Shown piece after piece: positions 14,508 through 14,849 of a stretch of 14,849 nucleotides of DNA. Position numbers and translations under genes: made by a program. The stretch covers positions 1 to 14,849 of the forward strand of contig CAYQLT010000061.1 of assembly GCA_964418425.1 (NCBI GenBank). Direction: 5' to 3'. This DNA is from CAYQLT01 sp964418425. GTDB lineage: Bacteria > Bacillota > Limnochordia > Limnochordales > Geochordaceae. The stretch's first letter is position 1; each line of letters begins with the position of its first letter. Below the pieces are notes generated by a model that saw nothing but the letters and a program-made list of their open reading frames with translations, was not told where the DNA came from and searched no databases.

Positions 14508-14849
14508 ACGGAAGACTGCTGGATCAGATTTACGAGACAGATCACGCCGTTATCACTGCGGAGCTGAGCCTCCGAAACGGAAGATTCCTCCAGCCAACTG
14601 GATTTCCCGATATCGGCGCGTGCATCTACCACGACAAGGACGGTAAGCTCTGGTGCCTCGTCGAGAGTGAGCAAAGCATGGCGAATCGCCTCGAAGCGGT
14701 CTGCATGAAGAACCCTGGCGTATGGGTGGACGAGCTCAAGAACCTCCCGTTGATAGCCGTCAAGAACGGGGCCGGCAGCCTTCTCGCCACTAACCTGACG
14801 GAGCCCCACCGCATCGCCTCTTCGTACCTGCTCGACGGAGAGCTACGTA
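14504..14849 (+). CDS. csb1: Csb1 (Cas7-type RAMP backbone protein), type I-G, 3' truncated by window end
   Basis: The first 115 residues are visible. The gene continues beyond the window. N-G-R-F-L-Q-P-T-G-F-P-D-I-G-A is at about 29-43 and L-V-E-S-E-Q-S-M-A-N-R-L-E-A-V at about 57-71. Both are hallmark blocks of Csb1 (GSU0053 family, Cas7u), the crRNA-coating backbone of the type I-G Cascade. The ATG at 14504 overlaps the csx17 TGA by 4 bp (ATGA), with GAGGAGGG at 14491-14498, so translation is likely coupled. The expected next gene is csb2 (a Cas5-Cas6 fusion). Confidence 0.9.
   Translation, partial: MNGRLLDQIYETDHAVITAELSLRNGRFLQPTGFPDIGACIYHDKDGKLWCLVESEQSMANRLEAVCMKNPGVWVDELKNLPLIAVKNGAGSLLATNLTEPHRIASSYLLDGELR

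Noticed and set aside
1..14849. tRNA, rRNA or riboswitch genes
   Set aside because: I found no cloverleaf with a conserved T-loop, no rRNA stretch and no recognisable riboswitch core by eye. A covariance-model search was not possible.

Overview
The window is GC-rich bacterial DNA with short intergenic spaces, frequent GTG starts, GGAGG-type ribosome binding sites and a sigma-A-like promoter. A red-type form I RuBisCO with its CbbR regulator points to a facultative CO2 fixer. The style fits a GC-rich thermophilic Bacillota lineage such as the Limnochordia or Thermaerobacter group, but that placement is inferred and weak. A run of exactly 100 N flanked by a 55-bp duplicated end shows that this is a scaffold from a draft or metagenome assembly.

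Left part (1-3122). A short tandem repeat is followed by a tight plus-strand operon: a HEPN-family protein, an MNT nucleotidyltransferase that overlaps it by 29 bp, and 4 bp later a divergent YchF/OLA1-like GTPase with a C-terminal TGS domain. HEPN and MNT together make a toxin-antitoxin type pair. A zinc-binding sirtuin follows on the minus strand. Its 5' end looks one base out of frame with the best ribosome binding site.

Carbon fixation block (3130-6269). cbbR (minus) is split only by the assembly gap and diverges from cbbL-cbbS (plus). The space between them holds two LysR-type TAA...TTA boxes, with repeats about 31 bp apart. The proximal box overlaps the -35 element of a good promoter, TTGACT-N17-GATAAT. 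This gives a readable model of CbbR control of RuBisCO. No cbbX activase or other Calvin-cycle gene is in view. Downstream are an arginase/agmatinase-superfamily protein, with a perfect 16-bp palindrome at its promoter, and a convergent HTH-WYL regulator.

Right part (8429-14849). About 1.25 kb without an intact gene carries a frameshifted IS1182-like transposase remnant. After it begins a type I-G (formerly I-U) CRISPR-Cas operon: cas3 with a helicase followed by a C-terminal HD nuclease, a divergent csx17 (the large Cascade subunit) and csb1 (the Cas7-like backbone), the last cut by the window end. The three cas genes overlap by 1 and 4 bp and are translationally coupled. No CRISPR array, csb2, cas4, cas1 or cas2 lies in the window. 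Those parts are expected further right. The cas genes look less GC-extreme than their neighbours and sit behind a decayed insertion sequence, which suggests that they were acquired horizontally.
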